From assembly GCA_036245805.1 (NCBI GenBank), contig BTRK01000005.1, positions 24,094,984 to 24,158,983 on the forward strand: a stretch of 64,000 nucleotides of DNA, in the 5' to 3' direction. Each line of letters begins with the position of its first letter. The stretch's first letter is position 1. A program made the position numbers and the translations under genes. This document shows positions 33,961-45,876 of this stretch, piece after piece. Under the pieces are notes generated by a model. That model was given only the letters and a program-made list of their open reading frames with translations, was not told where the DNA came from and made no database searches. This DNA comes from Pristionchus mayeri. Lineage: Eukaryota; Nematoda; Chromadorea; Rhabditida; Neodiplogasteridae.

Positions 33961-34825
33961 GACTTCTGAAATATATTTTGCGCTTTATAAAATCCATTTA
34001 TGAGGAAAAAAAGTTGGCAAAATAATAAACTTCATTATTCAAATTGGGTAGGTCAAAATGTTGAGGTATCGACAAAAAAATCATGTGGGAGCGTACCCAA
34101 CCCATAGGTATAACACCCTGAAAGTTGCAAGTTGATAAGGTCATTTTGAAGCTTTGTGCCACCCCTACAGTGGGCCGTCCCATTCTTACCACGGCGGGTT
34201 CCGAAATGAGGTGTTCAAAAATAGCGCGTACAAGAGTTCTGTGTGGGAGCCTGCTAACGAGCGTAGCCAGACAGTTGGGAATGGATCGATACTTTGAAAG
34301 ACTTTAAAAAATAATTTTATAATTGTCTTAGTGTTGTGCAGCATGCTGGATTTCACTAACTATCATTAATTATCCCGAAAACAATCGATAAACACGCCAA
34401 AATGAGCCTTGAAAAGTTTGAACAGTTTTACGAGCTATTTCCTTAATTAATGGTCTTCATTATTTATTTCTTTATTACCTATAGATTCATTGATGCTATG
34501 TCCCCACCTTTGGGGCACATTCATTAACGCACAAACTATGTTAAACGAGAAATATGATGAAAACATGCCAAAGCCGGCGATTTGGTGTAGCGCCTACTGT
34601 GGTTTTACACATTCGCTACACCGTAATCTTTTCTTTCTCAACTGCACCATAATATCTATATCAAAGACGCTTCTTCATCGAAACCCGCCATATCAAAGAC
34701 GCTTCTTCATCGAAACCCGCCGTGTTACAGAGAACGCGTTTTAAATAGAAAATTAACGATACAGGCGATATCTTAATTTCACTCTACCGAACTTGATAAC
34801 TTAATTTTTTCGAATGTTTTAAGAG
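33961..34825. other. no supported gene; exact 32-bp tandem duplication inside
   Basis: A + strand frame at 34125-34307 (GSEMRCSKIARTRVLCGSL) is unrecognised. Bases 34658-34721 are two exact 32-bp units (ATATCAAAGACGCTTCTTCA...). No splice-consistent gene was built here. Confidence 0.4.
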
Positions 34826-35391
34826 CAGATGAACGAAGACATTGATCACAACGTGACTGATTCTGAAGCCAGCGGAATCTGTAGGTGCGAAATGACTATG
34901 CTCGTTATAATCAACAAAATCGATAACCCGATAACCCCGATATATGAAGTTTCATTAAATTGACTAATTTCGGATGTGCCTATTCAATTCGAATTTCGTT
35001 GCTTACAAGGCTCCCCGCTTCGCGGGTCGCCATTATCGGGAAAGGAGTATAGATGTGTAATGCAAGGTACGTGTTGGCCATATATCAGCTTGTAACAAGT
35101 TTTGTCCTATTTTCATAATTTGGTTTTCTGATATTCAACATCCTTCGTTTTCGACAGATTTTCAAATGGTTATTCTCACACAATGAATGCTTCAACACCC
35201 TGTCTAGCGCACATTTGTTCAGATCAATAACATCGGGATTGTGGTCGCAGTGTGAGACAAAAGTCGCCGCATTATATAACGGGGCTATTAATTTCTCCGA
35301 GTTGCAATCAATCGATGCACGAGATAGTGCTAATCAAATGATATTTTTGGAAAGTACCATTGATGTATATCACAGCAGCCACGTTGAATGA
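34826..35391 (+). CDS. candidate 3' end of an unknown + strand gene
   Basis: The best exon is 35158-35391. A strong acceptor (CGTTTTCGACAG) is followed by 77 open codons (IFKWLFSHNECFNTLSSAHL ... LQSIDARDSANQMIFLESTI) to TGA at 35389. The peptide is amphipathic and gene-like. A possible earlier exon at 34826-34884 (MNEDIDHNVTDSEASGIC, donor AG|GTGCG) does not match its phase, so another exon may intervene. I do not recognise the family. It lies on the strand opposite ELP1, in the gap between ELP1-like exons. A TTAT-flanked element starts 93 bp after the stop. Confidence 0.45.
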
Positions 35392-36030
35392 ATTCTAACA
35401 CGAAAGGCCTTGTTGAAAAATGCACCAATGTGCGAATTCTGATCCACTGGGCATGAATGGAGATGAATTTATCTAGCCTTTATCACGCGTGTCGCGTAAG
35501 GTTCGAATAAACCCTGGTACATTGGAAAAGTCGACATTTGGGTTGTGGACAATTTTGAATAGCCCATATGGTCTCTCAACAGAAACCAACAAGTTTTGTT
35601 CCACATCTTCATCGTCCACGATGTGAGATGCCGTTAAAGTTGACCGATATCGAAAACTGCCAACTTTGGAGCCACAATGCTCAGCCCAAAGGGGTCTGAT
35701 GGCCCGTGTTAAAAACCGAATCTGTGTCAAATTTCACGGAGAATACGCCTGTGCTAATTAGCCATCGATACAATTATTAATATTTTCACGTATCGATTGA
35801 AATTATTGATTTTCGTAATTTTTTAGTACCAGTGAATTTTATTGGCTCAATTGATACTTCTCTATGAGACGAATCGAATGATATGCTGAATGCCATATCT
35901 AGAAGAGTGAGAAAGATTTCAAAATCGCGTTATTAGATTCTCGAAAATCTGTTCGACTTCTTACTTGATACACTGCAGTCTTGATCAAGGCATGCATCCG
36001 ATTCGTGGGGTCTCCCATTCATTGCCACCA

Positions 36031-36110
36031 GTGGCTCAGCAGGTAGTGTGATCGTCCTTTTTTGCAGTAAGTCAGGGGTTCAACCCCCGATAGCTGGGCC
36101 ATCTTTGGCT
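36031..36110 (+). tRNA. tRNA-like segment in left arm of the 35.5-kb element
   Basis: An A-box-like TGGCTCAGCAGG and a B-box-like GGTTCAACCCC lie 46 bases apart, start to start, as in a tRNA. The 5' and 3' ends (CCACCAG, TAGCTGG) pair partly, and the T-stem is imperfect. The anticodon stem is not convincing, because a T6 run lies in that region and would also stop Pol III. It is tRNA-derived, probably not a working tRNA. Confidence 0.4.
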
Positions 36111-36346
36111 CATTTTTTGCATCTCTCTCAGAATTCTCCAGTGGGTCCAGTGGGTCGATTTCTCGATTAGCACGTTTTTACACAACTTTGACGTCTAAAC
36201 TGGTTCATTTTGCAACTTATTGGATAACAACGAGGCATTAACCTTAGACGATGAAGATGCATCTGTCAAAGTTGTGCAAAAACGTGCTAATCGAGAAATC
36301 GAACCACCGGAGAATTCAGAGAGGGGTGTAAAAATGAGCCAAAGAT

Positions 36347-36426
36347 GGCCTAGCTATCGGGGGTTGAACCCCTGACTTACTGCAAAAAAAGGACGATCGC
36401 ACTATCTGCTGAGCCACTGTTGGCGA
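36347..36426 (-). tRNA. tRNA-like segment in right arm (mirror copy)
   Basis: The inverted copy of 36031-36110, with GGGGTTGAACC and CCTGCTGAGCCA on the + strand. The two copies face each other across the palindrome centre. Confidence 0.4.
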
Positions 36427-37085
36427 TGAATGGGAGACCCCACGAATCGAATGCATGCCTTGATCAAGACTGCAGTGTATCAAGTAGGAAGTCGAACAGA
36501 TTTTCGAGAATCTAATAACGCGATTTTGAAATCTTTCTCACTCTTTTAGATATGGCATTCAGCATATCATTCGATTCGTCTCATCGAGAAGTATCAATTG
36601 AGCTAATAAAATTCACTGGAACTAAAAAATTACAAAAAATCAATAATTTTAATAGATATGTGAAAATATTAATAATTGTATCGATGGATAACTAGCACAG
36701 GCGTATTCTCCGTGAAATGGCACAGATTCGCTTTTCCACACGGGTCTTCAGACCCCCTGTGGGCTGAGCATTGCGGTTCCAAAGTCAGCAGTTTTCGATA
36801 TCCGTCAACTTTGACGACGTCTCACATCGTCGACGATGGAGATATGGAACTAAAGTTGTTGGTTTATGTTGAGGCACATTACGAACTATCTAAAAATGCT
36901 CACAGAAGCAGGGGTCAAATAATGTACCAGGCTCTTCATGAATCTATTCGATCCTAAGGCGACACGCGTGTTATTCATATCGTTAGACCTAGATATTAAA
37001 CATACTGAAAAATATGTATATCCGACCCTAATAAGCACATAAATTTAGTTAGGTAAATGTGCGATCCTCCTGTCACGATATGGAT

Positions 37086-37175
37086 TTATTCGAATATTGA
37101 TGCCCAAAATTCGACATTAAATTCGACCAGTTCATGTTTCGCATGAAGCCGATAAGCTCGTTCTTTTGAGATTAC
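37086..37175 (-). CDS. candidate terminal exon, possibly ELP1 C-terminal region
   Basis: The acceptor AGCTTTTGCAG (37176-37186 on the + strand as its complement) opens a 29-codon frame, VISKERAYRLHAKHELVEFN followed by VEFWASIFE, and TAA at 37086. The R-x-L-x..-W spacing is reminiscent of the ELP1 segment before its proline-rich tail. The stop makes it terminal, which conflicts with the exon at 30086 unless splicing varies. The family call is uncertain. Confidence 0.35.
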   Translation of the reverse strand, partial: VISKERAYRLHAKHELVEFNVEFWASIFE

Positions 37176-37454
37176 CTGCAAAAGCTACCCTTACACTATT
37201 ATTTTGTGGCTTGACTAAGTTTGGTGATAGGTACTTTTGGTAAAGAAGTTACCCTAACGTGGACACCGAATATCGGAATTTTGAATGTTTCTCAATAAAA
37301 ATCTATTTTTGAAAAATCAAAATTTTGAGAAAGATGAAAATCAGTTCAGCTAAACATTTCTAATGTATGAATGGCACAATAGTATTAGATTATACCGTAC
37401 ATATTCTAAGAACTGCCAGCTTGATTATTGGAGCAAGAATACAAATCGAATTAA

Positions 37455-37671
37455 AGTTACCCAACAAGGACGAAACCCAGATCTCACCCTGATCCCGTCG
37501 CGCGCACGAGAGAGTATGCAAAAGTGAGAGAGCGCGGATCATTTCCGACTTTCCCTTGAGGGTATTATTGATTTTTAGCATTTTTGTGTATTCATTCTAT
37601 ACTAATTCAACCATCGGCTATTCGATGGAGGACAAAAAATAATGGGTCAATTTCGTCCTTGTTGGGTAACT
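37455..37671. mobile_element. TTAA-flanked MITE, AGTTACCCAACAAGGACGAA ends
   Basis: Perfect TTAA on both sides (37451-37454 and 37672-37675). The body is an inverted relative of 6926-7152. It lies between two coding-looking segments of the - strand. Confidence 0.85.
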
Positions 37672-37697
37672 TTAACAACACCATCACTCCATCTTTC

Positions 37698-38017
37698 TCA
37701 TTGTCCTTCTTGTAATTCGGGAAGGGGTGTATCAAAGCTACCATTCATCTCAGTTTTTGAAAGTACTAGATACGGCCTTCTCACTAATATATGTGAAGTT
37801 GTACCACGATTTTTCTCCTCGTCAAAATAGTGATTCAAAAAAATTAGGAAAACATTTCGAAATATGATGTGATGACGATCGTCGATTTCTCGCACACCCT
37901 GAGCCACTGATTTTATCTGAACATGTGTAGGAAATGTTCAAGTCTTCCTCCTACATACGCTACTGTGTTAGCCCACTGTGATTTGAGATGAGCATTTTGA
38001 GCGAGGTCAAACTTCAT
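37698..38017 (-). pseudogene. unrecognised coding-like region with a one-base frame break
   Basis: From ATG at 38017 the frame encodes MKFDLAQNAHLKSQWANTVA then YVGGRLEHFLHMF, and hits TAA at about 37918. One base out of phase, VAQGVREIDDRHHIIFRNVF and LVRRPYLVLSKTEMNGSF continue to TGA at 37698. Both halves have protein-like composition, and no GT...AG pair joins them. Either a frameshift or two unrelated exons. It starts beside a mariner-like solo end (38021-38037). The function is unknown. Confidence 0.35.
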
Positions 38018-38070
38018 TAACTTATGTTACAACCTAATAGATGGCTTTTGGGGAAAGCCGACGCGACGCG

Positions 38071-38378
38071 CAACCACACGGCTCCCTGAGAAAATACATA
38101 AGGAAAACGTCCGCAGGCGTCAAGGAAAAGACGCGCGTTTTCAAAAAAAAAGTATAATCAGAATGTTGCCTGATCAGTGAAAGAGGGTCTCATAACGATC
38201 ACCACCCCTAATCTGCACGAATCAAGCTGTAAACTCAGTTTGCGATCAACTAAAATCCTGAATATCAGGCATGTTTAGCGATAATCCTGCAGCATATTTT
38301 TATACAGCTCAAGCAATTTCCAGGACAGTCTGCGGACGTTTTTCCTTTCCTTATGTCGATTCTCCGGGGGCCGTGCAA
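38071..38378. repeat. imperfect inverted repeat, CACGGC...CTGAGAAAATACATAAG arms
   Basis: 38071-38115 and 38325-38378 are inverted relatives (CACGGCTCCCTGAGAAAATA; complement with CCGGGGGCCGTG). A further fragment, CACGGCCCCCGGAGAAAACA, lies at 58513. The left arm contains GACGCGCG-rich sequence. It is probably a decayed MITE. Confidence 0.5.
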
Positions 38379-38739
38379 CCGACCGGTCGACGAGCAACTG
38401 CAATGCGTAACCGCAACGCGCCTTAAGAATCTAGATCCCATAGCGAAAAGTCGCGACGATGCCCCGCCCATTCGTGACCGTTTCTAAAGCGAAAGAGTGT
38501 ATGGCCGCGAAAAATGTGAATAACTAATTAATGCCATCTGCTAGGTAGGGGTATTATTATTCGAAACGTACTCTGATTATCGATAATTATGCAACTTAAT
38601 ACCCAGTGAACAGCATCATCGAAAAAAGATAGGATTTACGAAATATTACGTACACAGCACTGGTTCTTACACGAACGGCCTCGTTTAGTTTGTAAAGTAC
38701 AAGAAAATTTAATAACACTTCCGTAATTAGTAATTTTTC

Positions 38740-39740
38740 TCTGTGCCGTCTTAGATATAATGGATATGACTGACTGAATAGCTCTCTGCAAGTCTTCCAA
38801 TGTGCATGACAGACGATGAGAATAGCAGCATCTTCCCATTCCCCTCCTTCCTTCAGACTTCCCTTCTTCTTCTCTATCTTCTTTGTCCTTCTACTGACTG
38901 AGGAAGCTCGTGAAGAACGGGAGGAGTGAGAACGAGAAGAGGCCAGACTACTCTGAGAGAGAGGGAGATAGAGGGAGAGAGAGGGAGAGACACATCACAA
39001 AGCACCACATACTTCAAATACAACTGCTTACCTCTGAGAATGCATCGCACCTCTCTAGATCCTCCAGTCCGATATCTCCATTCTCCATTCTTGCTATCAT
39101 CTCTCTCTTTTTTTCCCTCACAACATTCAATCGGTTGCTCAATCTGTGAATATCTCTGCTTCCCTTTTATTTTCATCTACCTACCTCTCAATCTCTCCAA
39201 TTTCCGCCTGTATTTCCCTTTCCATATCATCACTTCTCCTTTTCAGAATCTCTCTTCCTCTCTTTTCTGCATTATTATTCCTATCATACTTCGCATCACA
39301 TAACATTCCTTTCCAATCTTTAGCCATTTCCCGTACTTCCATTCTCTCCTCCCATCCACATTTCTATAATTGATATCTCATTTAATAATAATACTCTCAC
39401 TCTTATATTCTACTTACACAAATGTTTCTCACCATATGATTAATAAGTGCTGCAGCTGCATTCCATTTGCCACCCTTCACCAGAACATGTTTCCACTCAT
39501 TCATCCTTCTTGTCCTTTCATCTTCTTCTATTCCACTCAATTCTATAGCAGTCACCCATCCTTCCACCTTCAACAAACAATATTTTCTAATGAAGGTCGT
39601 AGTAGTAGATGAGTTCTTACATCGGTCATCTTCTCTCTCAACTTCATCTCTTCTTCATACTCCCCAATACTTCTTCCAATTATCGCAGCTTCTTTCCATT
39701 TTCCTTCCTTGGAGAAGTACTCCAAAGCCAACCGACCAAT
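38740..39740 (-). CDS. ELP1: Elongator complex protein 1 (ELP1/IKAP), C-terminal exon cluster
   Basis: Four exons join in frame: 39740-39621, 39567-39433, 39363-39185 and 39143-39032. They continue into a fifth from 38952. Introns are 41-79 nt with GTAAG/GTGAG donors. The first encodes TPR-like helices (LALEYFSKEGKWKEAAIIGR). The last holds the diagnostic ELP1 tail: a Ser/Arg-rich stretch (SSRSHSSRSSRASSVSRR), a basic run, then KKKGSLKEGG and EDAAIL. ELP1 is the scaffold of Elongator, which modifies wobble uridines in tRNA (known). In the fifth exon the homologous-looking helix LEDLQRAIQSVISIISK is one base out of frame with SLKEGG, near 38813. Upstream of 39740 the expected preceding helix (VEKCLQCY) is also out of phase. 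So the locus may be decaying, or carry assembly indels. The other exons are at 58605-58845 and probably 30086-30205. Confidence 0.85.
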
Positions 39741-39927
39741 CTACAATATTCCAATCATTCCATTCGTAGTACTATTTTACAGTATATAGCACTGGAGGCA
39801 CTTCTCCACTTGAGCGGGTAACTCTGTCCATTCTTACTCTGCGTCTCTACCCCAACCCCCCCTTCTCTCTCATGATCTTGCCTGAAAACAACCAAGCAGC
39901 CCCACTCGCTCCCTCGTGTCAACAATG

Positions 39928-41861
39928 GATGTAACAGAGGTCTTCTGAGAGATCGCATGTGGCGGGATACAAAAACTTCAAATTACTCCAATTCCTTCGC
40001 TACTATCAGGGTTAATGCATCCATGGTTAAGGACTTTCTAGTGCGAGTTGCAAAGCCGTCAAGTAGAAAATACCTATCAGGTTGATGCAAAAGTTTCTTT
40101 ACAAATTTTCTTTTTGCGTTTTCGGGTTGCCTCTTACTTCTCTCTTGAACTATGCTCATATGGGTTTGTCTATTTTATTAGTGGGTATGTACTCTCATTA
40201 TCGCACACTAGTTCATATCTGATCAATCAAGTACATATACATGATAAGCGGCCAAAATCACAAAATTGAAATTTCCGTGAGATTCTTTGGAGGATCAGTA
40301 TACTTTTCGCAGTGATGATAACGCAACAATAACACAATTTTTGTAAAGCGTGATGACTAGGTATCTTAGTGTGAGAAGCGCGCCGGATCATTCATGGAAT
40401 CTCTGGTCCAGAGAGGCATAAATTTCGGATTCTCGAGTTCGTGAAACTTGAAGGATTAGTTTATTCGCGCCCAACATTTCTGATGTTTGACCAAATAGTC
40501 TCAAATGGTTTGAAATCAGAAGGACCTCTCACACTGAAGCTATCGTAGAAAGATGATGGAGATTCCTTGTTCCTCTCTAGAACCGCATTTCCGTATATAA
40601 AAATTTCGAATTTTTGATGACGAAAACGAGATATTTCGCATCACAAGTTTTCCGAGAGGTTCCGAAACTATGATTTAAATTGACCATATGACGTAACAAC
40701 CTTTACTAATTATCTTTTCAAAAAACGGAAGTTGGACTTTATTGGTTTTAATTTTCAGGTTAATTTTGCAGAGGACCAAAAAAACCGAAAATTTTCACAT
40801 TTTCAGTTATCAATGTTTTTCTACCGAACGACGTTCGATCGATTCGATAGAAACCAATTATTGTAGTGGCCCTGTACTACCTCAAATATTCCGTGCGTGG
40901 CCTTTCGCAGAAGTGAAGCATTCGCTACAAAAATTTAAAAATGCCTTGTAAAGAAACTTTTGCATCAACCTCCCCAGTCCCTGGCAAGACTTCGGAGGTA
41001 TCAGCCACGGATCTCGAATATGGAAGGAGTCGTTTCAAGATGGACATGAAGGTATCGAAGGTGTCCTCTTTATAACTTCTAAGGAGGACTGGCCATCCGG
41101 GATGCAAGATTCAAGAAGAATACGATCTCGGTAGCGACTAGTCTAAGGGAAGAATGCAAGCGCCTAAAGAGGAGAGGCGGTCCGACTTCGACCATTTTGG
41201 CCCATAAAATCGAAATTTCAAAATTTTTCCATTTTGGTGATTTTTGCATGTGAATACGTTTATAAACTCCAGTGCGACTCCTGTACAAAATTTGAACGCA
41301 ATTGGAGGTAGTAAACGGCATCTACAATCATAAATATCTGATAAATAGGTCCAGTTTTACAAAAGTTCGGTTATTTGAACCGTTCGGAAAAATTTTATTT
41401 GGCGATATTCTCTTTGGAAAGAATGTATCTGGGGTAGAAAAGTGCGTAGATTCTGAATCTGAAGAGAACTCAGGGAATATTGGAATAATTTTTTTCAAGC
41501 GAGCCAGTTTTCGGGTCAAAAAATGATCAACACATCACATTTCCAAATTTCCTAAATTTATCAGTTGATGTACCGTTTCATGCTCAACATCCAAGTTGTT
41601 CGCCTCGTCGTGCCGGTCATTTCCCATTTTCGATCGACTTGATTACTCAATTTTGAACGATTTTATCGATTTTTGAATTTTCAAAATTTCGAGAGCCGTA
41701 TTTTAGGTAATCTCTATTTGACGGCTTTGAAACTCGCACTGGAAAGTCCTTAACCATGGATACATTAACCGTGATAGTAGCGAAGGAATTGGAATAATTT
41801 GAAGTTTTTGTATCCCGTGTTGATATATTTCATGCAATTTCTCAGAAGACCTCTGGTAAAC
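39928..41861. repeat. inverted arms enclosing a mariner-like insertion
   Basis: Arms of about 145-150 bp (39928-40072 and 41708-41861) share CGCTACTATC, CCATGGTTAAGGACTTTC and GACGGCTTTG in inverted orientation. The mariner-like element at 40079 is inserted just inside the left arm. The remaining 0.7 kb holds - strand frames (for example SYKEDTFDTFMSILKRLLPY, near 40985-41070) that look protein-like, but I cannot assign them. Confidence 0.6.
40079..40971. mobile_element. mariner-like element, non-autonomous (893 bp)
   Basis: Perfect 26-bp inverted ends beginning AGGTTGATGCAAAAGTTTCT. No transposase motif was seen inside. The flanking bases do not show a clear TA pair. Confidence 0.75.
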
Positions 41862-41932
41862 AATTGCTTAATACGGGTCTCCTGTAAAAGTGTAGCAAAA
41901 CATGTTTAGTATCATTTCCACTCAAATTCGTG

Positions 41933-42392
41933 CAATTTTCTTCTCCATTTCACAGTGAAACCCCAGTGACGGAGTACAAAAGACAGAACTGAGAAGACGC
42001 AGAGACACACGCAAGTTGTGCGGGAACTCAAACCATAAGTATCGCAAACTGGACAAAAGTCGGCCACCGTAGAAATACAGTACATGGGAGTTTGGTGTGC
42101 TCACCACGACTATTATAATTTGCCATTGCCATTTCCAATAGTTTTGAATATTATCTATGTGTGCTAAGTTGATATATAGCTGATACCTAAGTTATCATCT
42201 AACTATTAAAATTTTACTAAATTAAATAAAGAGAGCCGTCTTTTGTCGCTGTGTCCAGGGACCATGCCTATCCAGGACCATGTCCGTGTTTTAGTAAAAG
42301 GCAGTTAGTGATCGGATGTGGCAATGGCGAGAGCGCAGAGAAGCAGACAACGCCGGCAGTTTTGTGTTGGGGAGTTTCACTGTGATTTCTAG
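41933..42392. repeat. inverted copy of the 3.7-4.1 kb repeat
   Basis: Shares, in the opposite orientation, CTCACCACGACTAT, the GCGTCTTCTCAGT/ACTGAGAAGACGC segment and GTGAAACTCTCCAACACA. The hairpin of the other copy is absent here, because only one side of its stem remains. Confidence 0.65.
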
Positions 42393-42699
42393 ATTTTCAA
42401 AATGGAGATATAATAGTGACAGTCCAAGTATTGTACGGGGGTTTATCGGGTTTCTCCCCTACGGCAATAGCTTGAAACTTGATCAGGAATGTCCAGAAAT
42501 ATATTTTAGATGCAAAACTAGTGCGGAAACGCTAATCATGCGATATGTGTTGCTGAAATATCACAATTTTACCCGTTTCAAATAAATTGCTAGACCTTGT
42601 TGAGAGCTATCGATTGCTCTTTTTGTGTGCACGATTGCACCACGTTGAACCGAGATACGATAAAAAAATGAAATATTTCAAAAAATAACCAAGTACGAA
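42393..42699. other. no gene seen
   Basis: Unassigned AT-rich sequence left of a palindrome. Words such as GCACGATTGCACCACGTTGA resemble segments inside the 21.9-kb palindrome. Confidence 0.35.
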
Positions 42700-43985
42700 A
42701 ACGTCGATCATCCCTATATGAGAGTCTATCTGAGCGGACGTACAGCAAAAAATAAAATTCCTTGAAAATAAGTCCCTAGGGTTATTTTTTTACGCAGATC
42801 AAGAAAATCGATCTTAGAAAGCCGTACCTCTGACCCCTCATTCTCTGTATTGCGCCGAAGTGGGCGGTCGGTTTTTGAAAATTTTTTTGGAGCTTCCAAA
42901 CTCCATAATCAGATAGTGATTCTGAAAGATCTCAACGAGATAAGCATTTTCTCTGTTGGAAGTGAAGGGCTAGCTCATCTGTGAAAAAAGTTACGGTCAT
43001 TTGAAATTTTAAAATGGCCGTCCTGAAAATTTTTATTCCTTATGGGGGGCTTTAAATAGATCTATTGAATTCCCTGTGAAAAACTGCCCATTGTACCAAA
43101 AATGCTGCGAAAAATATTTTCCTGTAAGGGGTCAAATTGTTGTCCGAAGACCTCGAATTTGAACGATTTCGAACGAAAAAATCGATTTTTTGAGGAAATC
43201 TTTTTTAGAGCGACTTCTCGTAAACTGTGAAGTGGTAATTCGGATTCTACGAGTGAAAATACGCCAGAAAATCTATATCTCGTGAAATTCTGTGATATCA
43301 AATTTTTCGACTCTAAATGCTCCTATGGCTGGAATTTTATTGAAACAATTTCACACCTTTGATGTCGAAAATGTCGAAAAATTTGATACCACAGAATTTC
43401 ACGAGATATAGATTTTCTGGCGTATTTTCACTCGTAGAATCCGAATTACCACTTCACAGATCACGAGAAGTCGCTCTAAAAAAGATTTCCTCAAAAAATC
43501 GATTTTTTCGTTCGAAATCGTTCAAGTTCGAGGTCTTCGGACAACAATTTGACTTACAGGAAAGTATTTTTCGCTGCTTTTTTGGTACAAGGGGCAGTTT
43601 TTCACGGGGAATTCAATAGATCTATTTAAAACCCCCCATATGGAATACAATTTTTCAGGACGGCCACTTTAAAATTTAAAATGACCGTAACTTTTTTCAC
43701 AGATGAGCTAGCCCTTCACTTCCAACAGAGAAAATGCTTATCTCGTTGTGATCTTTCAGAATCACTATCTGATTATGGAGTTTGGAAGCTCCAAAAAAAT
43801 TTCAAAAACCGACCGCCCACTTCGGCGCAATACAGAGAATGAGGGGTCAGAGGTACGGCTTTCTAAGGTCGGTTTTCTTGATCTACGTAAAAAAATAACC
43901 CTAGGGACTTATTTTCAAGGAATTTTATTTTTTGCTGTACGGTTCATAGGTGAAATTGCTCGATCCTCTCAGATAGTCTCTCATA
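42700..43985. mobile_element. palindromic element, about 1.3 kb
   Basis: The arms 42700-43310 and 43370-43985 are near-identical inverted copies around a short centre. The mirror peptides of 79 and 86 codons are almost identical and therefore shadows. The right end abuts the next palindrome, which appears to have inserted into its terminal CTCTCATAT. Confidence 0.75.
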
Positions 43986-45706
43986 TGTCGGTCCATTTTT
44001 GTCCTACAGCGACCGCATTTTTTCCAATCGATGCGTATTCGAGTCATCGACAAATAAGTTCTGTTACGCAAGGTGCAAAAATTTAAATTATGTTTGCAGA
44101 AAAAAGTGTGATTTACAAATAAGTTAGTCAAGACTAAGCGCAGAAATTACGTCTTCATATTGTTTTGTTCCAAAAACTAATTTACCGATCCTGGTCGACC
44201 TTCCATAGTGAAAAACTCGATTTTTATATTTGATTCGGATTCCCCACCCCGGAATTGAGGTACGTACATAGTTCATTTATCCTATCAGGTGGAGTATCAT
44301 ACCGCTACTCAGTAGGGAGAACCTGGACTTGTTCTCTTTTTTGGATGGAAACACGTCTCGGATTATATCACGCCTCTCACCAGAGATTCGAGCTGATCAA
44401 GGGAATGGAGGGAAAATCACCAAATGGGTTCCTAACGGTTTTGATCATCCCAAGGCATGTCTGACGGAACCCCAAAGTCTCAATTTGCATACTTCATTCT
44501 GGAGCTCCCTACACCGGGTAGGCTCCAGGCTGCTCCCACTTTCACAACGATTTTTGCTATTCTAATGATAGATAGACGAACATTGTACTCTGAGTGACCC
44601 CCATTCATTTTTCGAGCTCTATCGATCCATCCAAACCGTTTTCCATGTAAGTCAATTTTAACGGTGCTACATTCATTGCTAATTTTCTCAAAAATGTAGG
44701 TAAAGGAGCAAACACTATTTTTACAGTGGATGCAGCTCCTCAAGAGCTTTCGAATAAGTGGCTTGTCAAAAAAATACGGTCCCTAAGACGTCACTTTTGC
44801 CTCATTTATCTTTTCCTTATCATTTGAACTTTATTTTCTACAGGAAAAATGAGAGAGAACAATCATTGTTGGTCTCACTCTGCTACGAGAGCGGTTTGAG
44901 AGGGAATTATGCTGTTGCAAATAAAGTTCAAATGATAAGGAAAAGATAAATGAGGCAAAAGTGACCTCTTAGTGACCGTATTTTTTTGACAAGCCACTTA
45001 TTCGAAAGCTCTTAAGGAGCTGCATCCACTGTAAAAATTGTGTTTGCTCCTTTACCTACATTTTTGAGAAAATTAGCAATGAATGTAGCACCGTTAAAAT
45101 TGACTTACATGGAAAACGGTTTGCATGGATCGATAGACCGCGAAAAATGAGTGGGGACACTCAGAGAAGTATTTTCGTCTATCTATCATTAGAATAGCAA
45201 AAATCGTTGTGAAAGTGGGAGCAGCCTGGAGCCTACCCGGTGTAGGGAGCTCCAGAATGAAGTATGCAAATTGAGACTTTGGGGTTCCGTCAGACATGCC
45301 TTGGGATGATCAAAACCGTTAGGAACCCATTTGGTGATTTTCCCTCCATTCCCTTGATCAGCTCGAATCTCTGGTGAGAGGCGTGATATAATCCGAGACG
45401 TGTTTCCATCCAAAAAAGAGAACAAGTCCAGGTTCTCCCTACTGAGTAGCGGTATGATACTCCCCCTGATTGGATAAATGAACTATGTACGTACCTCAAT
45501 TCCGGGGTGGGGAATCCGAATCAAAGATAAAAATAGAGAGTTTTTCACTATGGAAGTTCAATCAGGATCGGTAAATTAGTTTTTGAAGCAAAACAATATG
45601 AAGACGTAATTTCTGCGCTTAGTCTTGCCTAACTTATTTGTAGATCACACTAATACGCATCGATTGGAAAAAAATGGTCGCTGTAGTACAAAAATGGACC
45701 GACATA
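43986..45706. mobile_element. nested pair of palindromic elements
   Basis: The outer ends ATGTCGGTCCATTTTTGTCC are inverted (43986 and 45706). Inside, at 44366-45386, is a second complete palindrome with the ATCACGCCTCTCACCAGAGA ends of the 23.8-kb family. Mirror 78-codon frames are identical on both arms. The centre near 44850-44890 is unpaired. It is non-coding. Confidence 0.75.
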
Positions 45707-45876
45707 TAGCCCTCCAAAGTGATAGGTCAAAACATGCGAATTTTGAAAAACGAAGTTGACAGGCGTGTTCGACGTCCTCACTTTGGTCAGTCTTTATTAT
45801 TTCATCGAAATCCATGACCCAACATATTTTTCTGTCACATCGGTTTCTGCATTATTACAGGAGATCCGTGATATGA
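45707..45876. other. short unassigned spacer
   Basis: Contains TTATTACAGGAGATCCGTG near 45857, a solo end related to the CACGGGTCTCCTGTAA family. No gene was seen. Confidence 0.35.

Larger units (their letters stand above)
35484..36970. mobile_element. palindromic element, CACGCGTG ends, TTAT duplication
   Basis: The ends CACGCGTGTCGCGTAAGG are inverted, flanked by TTAT (35480-35483 and 36971-36974). The whole 1487 bp folds into two arms of about 735 bp. Each arm carries a tRNA-like segment. No transposase. A relative lies at 47904-48854, and a solo end at about 15092-15134. Confidence 0.85.

Noticed and set aside
38910..39821. Several + strand frames of 70-125 codons with Ser/Phe/Leu-rich peptides
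   Set aside because: They are the complement of ELP1 exons and small introns on the - strand, which have consistent splice phases and homology.
44329..45425. Identical 78-codon frames on opposite strands
   Set aside because: A palindrome shadow within the ATCACG-family element.
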